DNA of 64,000 bases from Bacteroidia bacterium (GTDB taxonomy: Bacteria; Bacteroidota; Bacteroidia; Flavobacteriales_D; Sanyastnellaceae). Below, piece by piece: positions 49,905-59,010 of this stretch. The notes below the pieces were generated by a model. The model saw only the letters and a program-made list of their open reading frames with translations. It did not search any database and was not told the DNA's origin. The position numbers and the translations under genes were made by a program. Positions within the stretch are counted from its first letter, which is position 1; every line of letters begins with the position of its first letter. The DNA lies in assembly GCA_030427925.1 (NCBI GenBank), contig JAUICJ010000001.1:1-64000 (forward strand), in the 5' to 3' direction.

Positions 49905-50641
49905 TGGAGCGCCCCATACTTGCGGTCATTCCCGCCCGGTACGGCTCCACGAGGTTTCCTGGCAAACCCTTAGCGGACGTGTTCGGCACGCCCATGGTGG
50001 TCCGGGTCATGGAACGCGCTCAAGCGTCCGGCGTATTTTCAGAGGTGTTGGTGGCCACAGACGATCGGCGCATTGCAGACGTGGTGGAGCAGCATGGGGG
50101 GCGGGTGGTGATGACCTCGGAAACCTGTCCCAATGGCACCGCCCGCTGCCACGAGGCCGTGTTGGTGTGGGAGGCGGAAACCGGCCGTACCGTGGAGGCT
50201 GTGGTGAACGTGCAAGGGGATGAACCGTACGTGCACTTGGACCAGTTGCGGGATTTGGTTCGACTCATTCGCAAACCAGGAGCGGCTGTGGCTACACTGG
50301 CCAAACCCATGGCGGCAGAAACCCCGGGGCTGCACGACCCGAACCGCGTGAAAGTGGTGTGCGATGCGAAAGGACGGGCGCTGTACTTCTCCCGATCCCC
50401 CATCCCCTCTGGCGCCGGGCCTTGGAACAAGCACATCGGGCTCTACGCCTTTACGCGCACCGCCCTTGAAGCCCTGATGGACCTGCACCCGACCCCGCTC
50501 GAATCGCGCGAACGGCTTGAGCAACTGCGGTGGCTCGAATGCGGTTGGCGCATTGACGTGGGGTTGACGCCACACGAAACGCCATCGGTGGACGCACCTG
50601 AAGATTTGGCCCAACTCCCCCCCCCTAACTTTGAATCATGA
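49901..50641 (+). CDS. kdsB: 3-deoxy-manno-octulosonate cytidylyltransferase (CMP-KDO synthetase)
   Basis: Activates KDO with CTP for lipopolysaccharide inner-core assembly, 246 residues. The N-terminal nucleotide-binding loop VIPARYGSTRFPGKPLADV is followed by VLVATDDRRI, MTSETCPNGTARCHEAV, VVNVQGDEPYV and the C-terminal IGLYAFTRTALE, LEQLRWLECGWRIDV. A second ATG at 49904 is an equally possible start. A nine-C tract (50617-50625) near the 3' end encodes prolines in QLPPPNFES. Its stop overlaps the next gene by ATGA, and a promoter for that gene lies inside its last codons. Confidence 0.95.
   Translation: MMERPILAVIPARYGSTRFPGKPLADVFGTPMVVRVMERAQASGVFSEVLVATDDRRIADVVEQHGGRVVMTSETCPNGTARCHEAVLVWEAETGRTVEAVVNVQGDEPYVHLDQLRDLVRLIRKPGAAVATLAKPMAAETPGLHDPNRVKVVCDAKGRALYFSRSPIPSGAGPWNKHIGLYAFTRTALEALMDLHPTPLESRERLEQLRWLECGWRIDVGLTPHETPSVDAPEDLAQLPPPNFES
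50605..50633 (+). promoter_or_regulatory. Promoter inside the kdsB 3' end: TTTG-N17-TAACTTTG
   Basis: TTTG (50605-50608) and an exact TAnnTTTG (50626-50633) are 17 bases apart, and the -7 element is four bases before ATG 50638. It would let the oligopeptidase gene be expressed separately from kdsB as a leaderless transcript. Confidence 0.5.
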
Positions 50642-52821
50642 ATCGCATCCTCATCGCCTGCGCAGCTGCGGCTATCTTTGCCGCTTCTTGCACGAACCCC
50701 ACTCCCATGGACACCCCCGCCGAACTTACCCAATCCGCTTTCAGCGCGCCGCCTCAAGCGAAAAAAGTACCGCATGAAACGGCCATTCACGGATTGACCC
50801 TGCACGACGATTACTTCTGGATGCGGCTGAGCGATGCCCAAAAAGAAGCGGAACAGCCGGACCCTCAAACGCAAGATGTCCTCGACAACTTGAACGCCGA
50901 AAATGCCTACCGATCCGAGGTCATGGCCTCTACGGAGGGATTGCAATCCGCCCTATATGATGAAATCGTCGGACGCATCAAGCAAGACGATTCCAGCGTT
51001 CCCGTCAAGGACAACGGTTACTGGTACTACACCCGCTACGAAGAGGGAAAAGAGTACGCCGTGCACTGCCGGAAAGCAGAGAGCATGGAGGCGGACGAGC
51101 AGGTCATGCTCAACGTCAATGAGATGGCGGAGGGCTTTGCTTACTACGCCATCGGCGGGCGGAGCGTCAGCCCGGACAACCGCTTGTTGGCCTTCGGGGT
51201 GGACACCATCAGCCGGCGTGAATACACGCTGCACATCAAGGATTTGGCCACCGGTGAGCTCTTGGAGGACCAAATCCCTGCCACCACGGGAGGAGCGACT
51301 TGGGCGAACGACAACCGCACCCTCTTTTACACGAAGAAAGATCCGGTGACCTTGCGTTCGTACCGGATTTTCAAGCACGTGCTGGGCACTCCGGCGGACC
51401 AGGATGAGCTTGTTTATGAGGAGACCGACGAAACGTTCAGCTGCGGCGTGGGCAAATCGAAGAGCAACGCGTACTTGATGATTTCGAGCTACTCCACGGT
51501 GAGCACCGAATGGCGGGTGTTGGAAGCCGACAACCCAAATGGGGAATGGCGGGTCATTCAACCACGGGAACGCGATTTGGAATACGGCGTGGAACACTTC
51601 GAGGACCATTTCTACATCACCACGAACCGGAATGCAAAGAACTTCAAACTGGTTCGGACGCCATTGGATGCGACAACTTACGACCACTGGGAGGATGTCC
51701 TGGCCCATCGGCCAGAAACCCTGCTCGAAGGCGTGGAGCTGTTCCGCAACTACCTCGTCATCGAAGAACGCACCGAAGGCTTGACGCAATTGCGGGTGAA
51801 AAGCTGGGATGGCGCGCGCGATTTCTACCTCGAATTTGACGATCCCGCCTACATGGCGTACATCGGCGCGAACCCCGATTTCAACACGGATCGCCTGCGC
51901 TATGGCTACACGTCCATGACCACGCCAAGCAGCGTCTTTGAGTTTGACATGACTGAGAACACCACGGAACTGTTGAAACAGGCAGAAGTGTTGGGGGATG
52001 ATTTTGACCCCAACAACTACACGAGCGAACGGATCATGGTGAAAGCGCGGGATGGTGTGGAAGTGCCTGTGTCCATCGTTTATCGGAAAGGCTTGGAAAA
52101 GAACGGTGCCAACCCCTTCCTTCTCTACGCTTACGGAAGCTACGGGTACAGCATGGATGCCGGATTCTCGAGCACGCGACTCAGCTTATTGGACCGCGGT
52201 TTTGTCTATGCCATTGCCCACATCCGTGGAGGACAAGAAATGGGTCGGCACTGGTACGAAGACGGCAAGTTGTTCAACAAAATGAACACCTTCACGGACT
52301 TCATCGATTGCGGCCAAGCCATGATCGATGCGGGTTTCACATCGTCTGAACACCTCTACGCCATGGGCGGATCAGCTGGGGGCTTGCTCATGGGCGCCGT
52401 GATGAACATGGCACCCGAACTCTTCAATGGCATCATTGCAGCCGTTCCCTTCGTGGACGTCATCAACACAATGCTCGACGAAAGCATTCCTTTGACGACC
52501 GGCGAGTTCGATGAATGGGGCAATCCGAAGAACAAGGACTACTTCGACTACATGATGCAGTACAGCCCTTATGACAACGTCGAGGCGAAAGCCTATCCGC
52601 ACACGTTGGTTACTACGGGTTATTGGGACAGCCAGGTGCAGTATTGGGAGCCCCAAAAGTGGGTGGCCAAGCTCCGCGAGTACAAAACCGACGACCACTT
52701 GCTCATCATGTACTGCAACATGGAAACGGGACACGGCGGCGCTTCGGGGCGGTTCCAGCGGTACAAGGAAGTGGCTATGGAATACGCGTTCTTATTCCAA
52801 TTGGAAGGCATCACGGAATGA
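50638..52821 (+). CDS. ptrB: S9 family serine peptidase, oligopeptidase B type, predicted lipoprotein
   Basis: A 727-residue prolyl-oligopeptidase-family enzyme. The N-terminus has a lipobox (AAIFAASC near residue 18), so it is predicted to be an envelope lipoprotein, unlike cytosolic enterobacterial oligopeptidase B. The N half is a beta-propeller (DDYFWMRLSD; KDNGYWYYTRYEEGKEY). The alpha/beta-hydrolase half has the triad S579 (GGSAGGLLMG), D664 (TTGYWDSQVQYWEP) and H699 (METGHGGASG). It would cleave small peptides, probably after basic residues. Start and stop overlap both neighbours by four bases. Confidence 0.9.
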   Translation: MNRILIACAAAAIFAASCTNPTPMDTPAELTQSAFSAPPQAKKVPHETAIHGLTLHDDYFWMRLSDAQKEAEQPDPQTQDVLDNLNAENAYRSEVMASTEGLQSALYDEIVGRIKQDDSSVPVKDNGYWYYTRYEEGKEYAVHCRKAESMEADEQVMLNVNEMAEGFAYYAIGGRSVSPDNRLLAFGVDTISRREYTLHIKDLATGELLEDQIPATTGGATWANDNRTLFYTKKDPVTLRSYRIFKHVLGTPADQDELVYEETDETFSCGVGKSKSNAYLMISSYSTVSTEWRVLEADNPNGEWRVIQPRERDLEYGVEHFEDHFYITTNRNAKNFKLVRTPLDATTYDHWEDVLAHRPETLLEGVELFRNYLVIEERTEGLTQLRVKSWDGARDFYLEFDDPAYMAYIGANPDFNTDRLRYGYTSMTTPSSVFEFDMTENTTELLKQAEVLGDDFDPNNYTSERIMVKARDGVEVPVSIVYRKGLEKNGANPFLLYAYGSYGYSMDAGFSSTRLSLLDRGFVYAIAHIRGGQEMGRHWYEDGKLFNKMNTFTDFIDCGQAMIDAGFTSSEHLYAMGGSAGGLLMGAVMNMAPELFNGIIAAVPFVDVINTMLDESIPLTTGEFDEWGNPKNKDYFDYMMQYSPYDNVEAKAYPHTLVTTGYWDSQVQYWEPQKWVAKLREYKTDDHLLIMYCNMETGHGGASGRFQRYKEVAMEYAFLFQLEGITE

Positions 52822-53249
52822 ATCGCTACCGGGATTTGACGCGGGAGGAACTGGAGGCCGTCGAGCCTGACGTCATCCAGTTCCTCTCGGAATCCGGCGT
52901 TACCGCGAAGGATTGGGAGGCGTGGAAAGCGGCGGGGGATGCCCGCGTGGGTGAATTGATTGCGGAATTCAGTGTCGGGTTTTGGGATCGGGCGACGGCT
53001 CAAATCCAGTTCTTGGAGCGCAGGAACGGCGACGAAGTTTGGGTCTTTTCCTTCGAGGAAGACCGGGCTTCCCTCATCCGTTGCGCCATGGACGGGGGCG
53101 AGGCCACGTGGTACCAAGGGGAAAAGCGATTTGAGCAAGAGGCGCGGGGACGAGAGATTTTTCTCCTGCTCGAACAGGGAGCCCTGCCCACGAACGCCGA
53201 ACGCTGGAAGGCCATGGAACAAGCCATGCGCGAAACGAACGTCAGCTGA
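52818..53249 (+). CDS. Conserved hypothetical protein, DUF6495-like
   Basis: A 143-residue soluble protein with no signal peptide. The N-terminus (YRDLTREELEAVEPDVIQFLSESGVTAKDWEAWK) and the following segment (ELIAEFSVGFWDRATAQIQFLERRNGDEVWVFSF) resemble a small Bacteroidota-specific family I know as DUF6495, of unknown function; the match is by eye. The start overlaps the oligopeptidase stop by ATGA, so it is translated in the same chain. Its last eight bases overlap the convergent HAD gene. Confidence 0.6.
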   Translation: MNRYRDLTREELEAVEPDVIQFLSESGVTAKDWEAWKAAGDARVGELIAEFSVGFWDRATAQIQFLERRNGDEVWVFSFEEDRASLIRCAMDGGEATWYQGEKRFEQEARGREIFLLLEQGALPTNAERWKAMEQAMRETNVS

Positions 53250-53901
53250 AGGTCCAGCCCGCTTGGCTCAAGGCTTCAGGGAGACTCAAGCCGGAATTTG
53301 GATGGTAATGCAGCCCCTGCAAACCCGCCTCTCGTGCACCCTCGACGTGGTGCTGGCTGTCATCCACGAAACCGGTTCGAGCGGGATTCAACCCATGCGC
53401 CTCGCACAGGGCCAAAAAGGACGGTGGGTGTGGCTTCCGTCGACCGAATTCATGCGAATAATGAATGGCCTCAAACGCTGCTCGAAAGGGAGTCAACAAC
53501 CCGTCTTCCTCCAATCGATGCTCGAACTCGTGAGCGTGGAGGGCATTCGTGTTGCTGAATAGAAAAAGTCGGGTTTGGTTCGCGAGCGCCTCAACCCAGT
53601 GCAACCGTTCCCGGGGCATGCGCAGCAAGATGCTGTTCCAGGCCGCCTTCACCGCTTCCGATGTCACTCCGGGGGCACAGCGCTCCACCAAGCGCTCAAG
53701 AAACGCGTCGGGGTCCAACCCACCCACCTCCAACGCATCGAACCAAGCGTGTTGACCTGCTTGGTGGTAGAACCCTTTAAAATCCTCGAAACCCAACGCG
53801 TCGAACGACCGAACTGGCGCGTCGTAATCGATGGGGTACAACACCCCACCAAAGTCCAAAATGAGGGCGTCCAATTCGGACGTCACAGGCGCTTCATCCA
53901 T
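53242..53901 (-). CDS. HAD-superfamily hydrolase
   Basis: A 219-residue HAD phosphatase-like protein. The nucleophile Asp16 lies in ALILDFGGVLYP, in the D-x-G variant rather than D-x-D, as in the haloacid dehalogenase/epoxide-hydrolase-like subfamily. FLFSNTNALH gives motif II (Ser), RRKPHPPSF supplies the motif III Lys, and GFVDDSQHHVEGAREAGLQG gives the acidic motif IV. Substrate unknown. It starts 19 bases inside the upstream SPOR-domain gene on the same strand, so the two are translationally linked. Confidence 0.87.
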   Translation of the reverse strand: MDEAPVTSELDALILDFGGVLYPIDYDAPVRSFDALGFEDFKGFYHQAGQHAWFDALEVGGLDPDAFLERLVERCAPGVTSEAVKAAWNSILLRMPRERLHWVEALANQTRLFLFSNTNALHAHEFEHRLEEDGLLTPFRAAFEAIHYSHEFGRRKPHPPSFLALCEAHGLNPARTGFVDDSQHHVEGAREAGLQGLHYHPNSGLSLPEALSQAGWTFS

Positions 53902-54902
53902 ACCGCCTCATGCCCCGAAGCGCGCACAGCCTCCAACGCCGAACGCGCATCGTCCTCCTCAGCAAACAGGCCCACTGTCACGAAGTGCAACGATCCCTGC
54001 CGGTGAATGTCCGCTTGCAAGCCCGCCTCACTCAAGCTGGCGACGTGACCTTGTGCGTTGCGTTCCTGAGCGAAAGCACCCGCCACCAAAGCGAAAGCGG
54101 CCGAAGCCATGTTCAATTCAGCCTCGAATTCAGGCACCGCAGCCTCCAACACCTCCTTCTCCACCGCTGCAATCCGCAATCCCGCTGGATCCAATCGGCC
54201 TTCAGCGAAATCAAACCGCACCGACTCCTTCATCTGCATTACCTCCCCGTAATCCGAAACCACATTCAACGGGGCAAGCGGCGCAACGGACTTCGGTGCG
54301 TAAGCGGCTGGCGCAGAACGAAGGCCCCATTCGGGCAAGATGCTCAATGCAGACACGTCGTTTGAACCCGAGAACCACCAAACGCTTCCTGCGAGCAACG
54401 GCACCGCGATGGCAGCGGCAATGCGCGGCCAGCGCACCGGTGTGGCCATCGGCAACACCACCGGATCTTCCTTCGCTTCCCGAACGATCGGCTTGAGCGG
54501 GATGCGCTGCAATCCAAACCCATCCAGCAACCGCTCCAATTCCGCCTCGGCCATGAACTGCGTGGCACCACTCGCCGCAATGAACAGCCTTCCAACATGG
54601 GGCAAGTTCACCGAACGCTGGCGCTGCAGAACTTCCCGCATCGCCGCAGCCTCCTGTTCCACCGCCGCCAACGCTTCCGGGTAGGCCAAGCGTTCTGCGA
54701 TAGCAACCGCATGCGCCAACACGCCATCGTTGTGCAACAACCGCTCGTTGAATTGGATGGCGCGCCGCGGCGGGACCAGTTCTTGAGCAGCCTCGTCAAA
54801 CCGGGCAGGCCGGTCGTTGCAAACGAAGCCTCCCAAGCCAGGAATGACCAAGCAGTCGTGCTCCAAAATGAGCCGTGGAAGGTGGGATTCAATGAAGGCC
54901 AT
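53883..54902 (-). CDS. Membrane-anchored HU-CCDC81-like and SPOR-domain protein
   Basis: A 339-residue protein. Residues 1-130 resemble the CCDC81-like prokaryotic HU domains (LPRLILEHDCLVIPGLGGFVCNDRPARFD; VNLPHVGRLFIAASG), residues 160-178 form one transmembrane helix, and residues about 268-339 form a SPOR domain (FALVAGAFAQERNAQGHVASL; LHFVTVGLFAEEDDARSALEAV). SPOR domains bind denuded septal peptidoglycan, so it could link a cytoplasmic HU-like, possibly DNA-binding, module to the division site. ATG 54902 is chosen. It is followed by the overlapping HAD gene. Confidence 0.82.
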   Translation of the reverse strand: MAFIESHLPRLILEHDCLVIPGLGGFVCNDRPARFDEAAQELVPPRRAIQFNERLLHNDGVLAHAVAIAERLAYPEALAAVEQEAAAMREVLQRQRSVNLPHVGRLFIAASGATQFMAEAELERLLDGFGLQRIPLKPIVREAKEDPVVLPMATPVRWPRIAAAIAVPLLAGSVWWFSGSNDVSALSILPEWGLRSAPAAYAPKSVAPLAPLNVVSDYGEVMQMKESVRFDFAEGRLDPAGLRIAAVEKEVLEAAVPEFEAELNMASAAFALVAGAFAQERNAQGHVASLSEAGLQADIHRQGSLHFVTVGLFAEEDDARSALEAVRASGHEAVWMKRL

Positions 54903-54947
54903 GGTGCCACGAAAGTAAGCCCTTCCCGCGGTTCGCACAAGCCGAAA

Positions 54948-57900
54948 TCAGCGGATCACCGTCACGTGACCTTCTGCCCACCGCGGGCCATCCCGCAACT
55001 CGTATCGGACGCGCCAGAGGTACACGCCGTCGGGCACATAATGCTCCCCCGATCCCCGCTGCCAATTGCCCTGCCAAACTTCCGCTGCATCCGTGCTTTG
55101 GAACACCCGTTCGCCCCATCGATTGAAAACCTCCAGCAAATAGCCTCGCGGCTCCACCCCTTCCACGAAGAATGCATCGTTCACCCCGTCGTTGTTGGGC
55201 GTAAAGGCATTCGGAACGTAAATCGGATAATACAGGTCCACGAACGCGCTGTCGCGGCCCACGCACCCCTCTTCCGAAATGGCCGAAAGCACGTACCAAC
55301 CCGGTTCCGATGACAGCAAGACCGGGCTTTCGCACACCGAACAACTCAGCAACTCCGCCGGCGTCCACCAAGCCGAGTCCGAGTCCGCCGTTCCGAACAG
55401 CCGCGCCTCGTCGAGCCAGTCCAGTTCGCGGTCGGGCCCCGCATCGACGTAAGGCGGCTGCCACACCCCGACTTCGAGCGTGCTGCTTGCCGTGCAGCCG
55501 AAGGCGTCCGTCACGAATACGGTGAAGGTCGTGCTTTCGACGGGGAAGACGGTCGTGGTTTGGCCTGACGGATTCCCGCACAACGCGGCCGGCTGCCACG
55601 AGTAGACGGTGCCCTCGCTCGCCTCCAAGATCATGCTCTCGCCGCGGCACATCCAGCCCCCGCCCGCCGCGGACACTTCCGGCGACACGAAGGACACCAT
55701 GACCGAATCGACGCCGATGCCGCAGATGTTCGCGATTTGGACCGTGAAGGTCGTGGCCTCAGCGGGCTGCACATACACTTCCTGGGCCAACGGATTGCTC
55801 ACGAGCTCCGCCGGGGACCACAAGTACGTGTCGCCCTCCGACGCCGTCAGCCACGTGCCCTGCCCTTCGCACAGCACCACGTCGGGGTCCACCTCGCCGC
55901 CCGGAACGGAAGGCACCACGGTCACGTTGATCGACGCTTCGCCTTCGCAGCCATTGGCGTCCGTGACCAGCGCGGTGTAGAGCGTGGTTTCGCCCGGAGA
56001 AGCCGTGGTGGACGCAGCAGTCGGCGAGCCCAGCCCGCCCGTAGGGGTCCACACGACCTCCGAACCGAAGCCGCCGCCCGTCACCTCCAAATCGACCACG
56101 TCACCGAGGCAAATGGTCGCGGCCACCGGCGACGCTTCGAGTTCCAGCACCCCCACCGTCACCGTCACCGAAGCACTCTGAGTCCCGCACGCGTTGCTCT
56201 CTTCGACCGTGTACGTCGTGGTTTCCAGCGGCGTCACCGTCGGCGTCGGGCTGCTCGGATCGTCGAGCGTCGGGTCTGGAATCCAGGCCAAATCCGCTCC
56301 TCCCCAAGCCTGCAACGTCACCGACTCCCCTTCGCAAATCGTCCCCACCTCATCGACCGATGGATTCGGCAACTCCGCCACCACCACCGTCGCGAAGGCC
56401 GTATCCGGCTCCAAGCACCCCTCCGAACCCGAGTCCGAACTCACCACCAAAATCACGTCCCATTCCCCCGCCTCGAGGTACGTGTACTCCGGATTCTCCT
56501 CGAGGCTCGTGTTGAGGTCCCCGAAGAACCATTCGTACGAGTTGCCCCCGATGCTTTGGTTCGTGAAGACGATGGGCTCCCCGGGACAAATCACGTCCGG
56601 CGCCTCGATGTCAATGTCCGCCACCAGCGCCCCGAGGTTGAACTTGAACACGCCGAGGTTGCAGTTGGTGCTGAGGTTGAGTTCGCTCCACGCGTCGTCC
56701 GTGGCGGGGAAGTCGTCGCCGCCCCCGCAGCCCGCGCACACGGCTTGGTACACCGTGCCGTCCTTGTCGAACCGGGAAGTGCCTCCGTCCACGTGCTCGT
56801 TCGAAAACGGACCGCCGAAAAACGAACCGTACGTCAAGTCCGTCGCCTCCGGAGCCAACACCCCGAGCCAAAAATCGCTCCCGTCCGTCCCCAGCTGCTC
56901 CGCATCCGGCGTGGTCGGCATCATCGACGTCGTGGACGAACCCGCGTACGGGGAATTGTTGTTCGTGTCGCCGCCCCAGCCGCTGAGGTAGATCTCGTCG
57001 CAGTCGCTGACGAGGAAGGCCGTGGGGACGATGTCGACGCCGGTTTGGGCGAGGCCGACGCGGGTTCGGAGCTCGGCGGTGCTCAGGTCGGGGGAGAAGC
57101 GCTGGACGAAGGAGGAACCGTTCGGGTTCGCGTTGTAGACCGAGCCGATGAGGGGGAGGTTGCCGGTGGTTTGGCCATTCACATACGGCCGGTCATCCGT
57201 ATCCAACTGAACGAAGTAGCACTGGTCGTAGGCGGAAGACCCCACGTACGACGCGGCGGTCGGCGCCATGCCTCCGGTCGCCTGCTGCTCCATCCGTGCG
57301 ATGAACCCGTCCACGCCGCCCGCATGGCCCGATTGCGCCCCGCTCGCCGTGCTCGGGAAGTCGGTGCTGCGCGTGCCGCCAGAAACGTACAACGCCAAAC
57401 CGAACGAATTGAACTGCAGCCCGTACCCCGCGTCGTCGTTTGAACCGCCGAGGTAGCTCGAGTATTCCAAATCCGCCAAGTCCGCCGACAACCGAAACAC
57501 CACGGCATCGGAAGCCCCGCCGAGCGTGGGGTCATCGGCCTGCACCAGCGGGAAATCGTCGCTCCGCGTGGTGGATGCGACCCACGGCCGCCCCGCGACG
57601 TCCACGATGATTTCGCCGCGGCAGACGTCGCCGTAGTTGTAGTTGAGCTCGGTGGCGATGTTGATGCCGTCGTTGTCGGAGCCGCCGACGAACGTGCCCG
57701 CGAGGAGCGAGCCGTTGGCCCCGGAAAGCTTGACGACGTAGAGGTCGCAGCCGTTGTTGTGTTGGCCGTAGAAGTGGTAGCCCGCGAGGTTGACGTTGGG
57801 ACCGCCGTTGTAGGTGTCGTCGTAGGCGCCCGCGGTCACGGGGAAATTGCCCGATCCGGTGGTGCCCATGATGAAGACGTCGCCGTTTTCGTCGGTGACG

Positions 57901-58892
57901 ATGCTGTGGGGGTATTCCATGGCGGAACCGCCGACGTAGGTGCTGACGTCGACGTTGGTGCCGTCGCTGGAGAAGTAGGAGATGCCGGCGTCGAAGGTGC
58001 CGCCGCTGTAGGTGGTGCTGACGGAGCCGGCCGTGGTGGGGTAGCCGGCGCCGAGCACGCCACTGCCTCCGATGAGGCGGCCCGCGTTGTCGTAGCCGGC
58101 CGTGACGCCCCAGCTGTCCGCGGTGCTGCCGATGTAGGAGGCGAAGACGAGATCGGGGTCGATGACGAGCGGGCGGGCGGGGTCGTAGTCGCCGAGTTCG
58201 AAGCGCACGGTGGTGCCGTCGAGGCGGTAGGTGCAGGCGACTTCTTCGAGGCGGGTGCCGTTGAGCTGGTAGGCGAAAGGCCGGCCTTCGGTGACCGCGC
58301 CCCAGGTGCCGAGTTGGTGGAGGAGCGTGCCGTCGGGTTGAAGGCGGGGGGTTGAGCCGGCGTGGTGCAGCGCGATTTGGCCCGGGTCCGCTTGGGGGGC
58401 CAAATAGAACGAGTACTTCAACCGCCGGTCGCTCCGCACTTCGACCTCGATGCCCGGCCACGCCTCCCAACGGGCCGCCGCCGCCGGGTGCAAGCCTTCC
58501 GCCCAACGCGCCGGATCCGACCCGTGGTAGTGGTTGACGATTTGGCCTGTAGCGATGTCCTTCCAATCCACCTCCGCGGCCGCAGCCCCCTCGAGCTTCA
58601 CCCGCCAAACGTGCTGCTCCAGCCGCCCATCCGCCGGCTCCTCATGCCGGGAAACCGCCTCGTATCCCGCCCCCCGCAATTGCGCCGTCCACCCCGATTC
58701 TTCCAACCAAAACCAGCCCTGGTCAAAGTCCATCCGTCCGGTCACTTCCTCCGGCCACTGCCCGCCATTGGGCACGAACTGGGGCGCCCCTGCCCGATGC
58801 TCCGCCCGCACCACGCGCTGGGCGCTGGCAAGAGAAGGCACCAGAAGCAAGGCCAGCCCGACCCAAAATCGACCTGCACAAAAGTGGAACAT
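54948..58892 (-). CDS. Large secreted protein with PKD-like and gliding-motility (T9SS type B) C-terminal domains
   Basis: A 1314-residue secreted protein. After a signal peptide (MFHFCAGRFWVGLALLLVPSLASAQ) the N-terminal third (PQFVPNGGQWPEEV, LVIDPDLVFASYIGS) precedes several propeller-like repeats with F-P-V-T-A-G-A-Y and T-Y-V-G-G/S-Y-L-G-G elements. A PKD-like domain lies at about 767-835 (IVFTNQSIGGNSYEWFFGD), followed by Ig-like repeats rich in Cys-Gly, and a CHU_C-type domain in the last 85 residues (YVPNAFTPNNDGVNDAFFVEG; LEVFNRWGERVFQS; GVYLWRVRYEL) that targets type IX secretion. ATG 58892 is chosen for the signal peptide. It is very GC-rich. Likely cell-surface adhesin or motility cargo; no T9SS machinery gene is nearby. 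Confidence 0.88.
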   Translation of the reverse strand: MFHFCAGRFWVGLALLLVPSLASAQRVVRAEHRAGAPQFVPNGGQWPEEVTGRMDFDQGWFWLEESGWTAQLRGAGYEAVSRHEEPADGRLEQHVWRVKLEGAAAAEVDWKDIATGQIVNHYHGSDPARWAEGLHPAAAARWEAWPGIEVEVRSDRRLKYSFYLAPQADPGQIALHHAGSTPRLQPDGTLLHQLGTWGAVTEGRPFAYQLNGTRLEEVACTYRLDGTTVRFELGDYDPARPLVIDPDLVFASYIGSTADSWGVTAGYDNAGRLIGGSGVLGAGYPTTAGSVSTTYSGGTFDAGISYFSSDGTNVDVSTYVGGSAMEYPHSIVTDENGDVFIMGTTGSGNFPVTAGAYDDTYNGGPNVNLAGYHFYGQHNNGCDLYVVKLSGANGSLLAGTFVGGSDNDGINIATELNYNYGDVCRGEIIVDVAGRPWVASTTRSDDFPLVQADDPTLGGASDAVVFRLSADLADLEYSSYLGGSNDDAGYGLQFNSFGLALYVSGGTRSTDFPSTASGAQSGHAGGVDGFIARMEQQATGGMAPTAASYVGSSAYDQCYFVQLDTDDRPYVNGQTTGNLPLIGSVYNANPNGSSFVQRFSPDLSTAELRTRVGLAQTGVDIVPTAFLVSDCDEIYLSGWGGDTNNNSPYAGSSTTSMMPTTPDAEQLGTDGSDFWLGVLAPEATDLTYGSFFGGPFSNEHVDGGTSRFDKDGTVYQAVCAGCGGGDDFPATDDAWSELNLSTNCNLGVFKFNLGALVADIDIEAPDVICPGEPIVFTNQSIGGNSYEWFFGDLNTSLEENPEYTYLEAGEWDVILVVSSDSGSEGCLEPDTAFATVVVAELPNPSVDEVGTICEGESVTLQAWGGADLAWIPDPTLDDPSSPTPTVTPLETTTYTVEESNACGTQSASVTVTVGVLELEASPVAATICLGDVVDLEVTGGGFGSEVVWTPTGGLGSPTAASTTASPGETTLYTALVTDANGCEGEASINVTVVPSVPGGEVDPDVVLCEGQGTWLTASEGDTYLWSPAELVSNPLAQEVYVQPAEATTFTVQIANICGIGVDSVMVSFVSPEVSAAGGGWMCRGESMILEASEGTVYSWQPAALCGNPSGQTTTVFPVESTTFTVFVTDAFGCTASSTLEVGVWQPPYVDAGPDRELDWLDEARLFGTADSDSAWWTPAELLSCSVCESPVLLSSEPGWYVLSAISEEGCVGRDSAFVDLYYPIYVPNAFTPNNDGVNDAFFVEGVEPRGYLLEVFNRWGERVFQSTDAAEVWQGNWQRGSGEHYVPDGVYLWRVRYELRDGPRWAEGHVTVIR

Positions 58893-59010
58893 GTACACAA
58901 TTAACGATTTTCTCGGCACAAGAGTTGCCTCAGCAGGCATCATCTTCTGCAATCGAACACTGCGCCCCATCGATTCCGATTGCGGCGATGCGCAGCGCGT
59001 TCAACCCCCG

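Noticed and set aside
50617-50625. Nine-C tract in kdsB as a phase-variation switch
   Set aside because: It lies four codons before the stop, so slippage would change only the last residues; no evidence of switching.
55737-57443. Long open frame (about 568 codons) antisense to the T9SS cargo gene
   Set aside because: Composition is Arg/Val/His-rich without recognisable domains, and it mirrors the high-GC coding strand; an artefact of low stop frequency.
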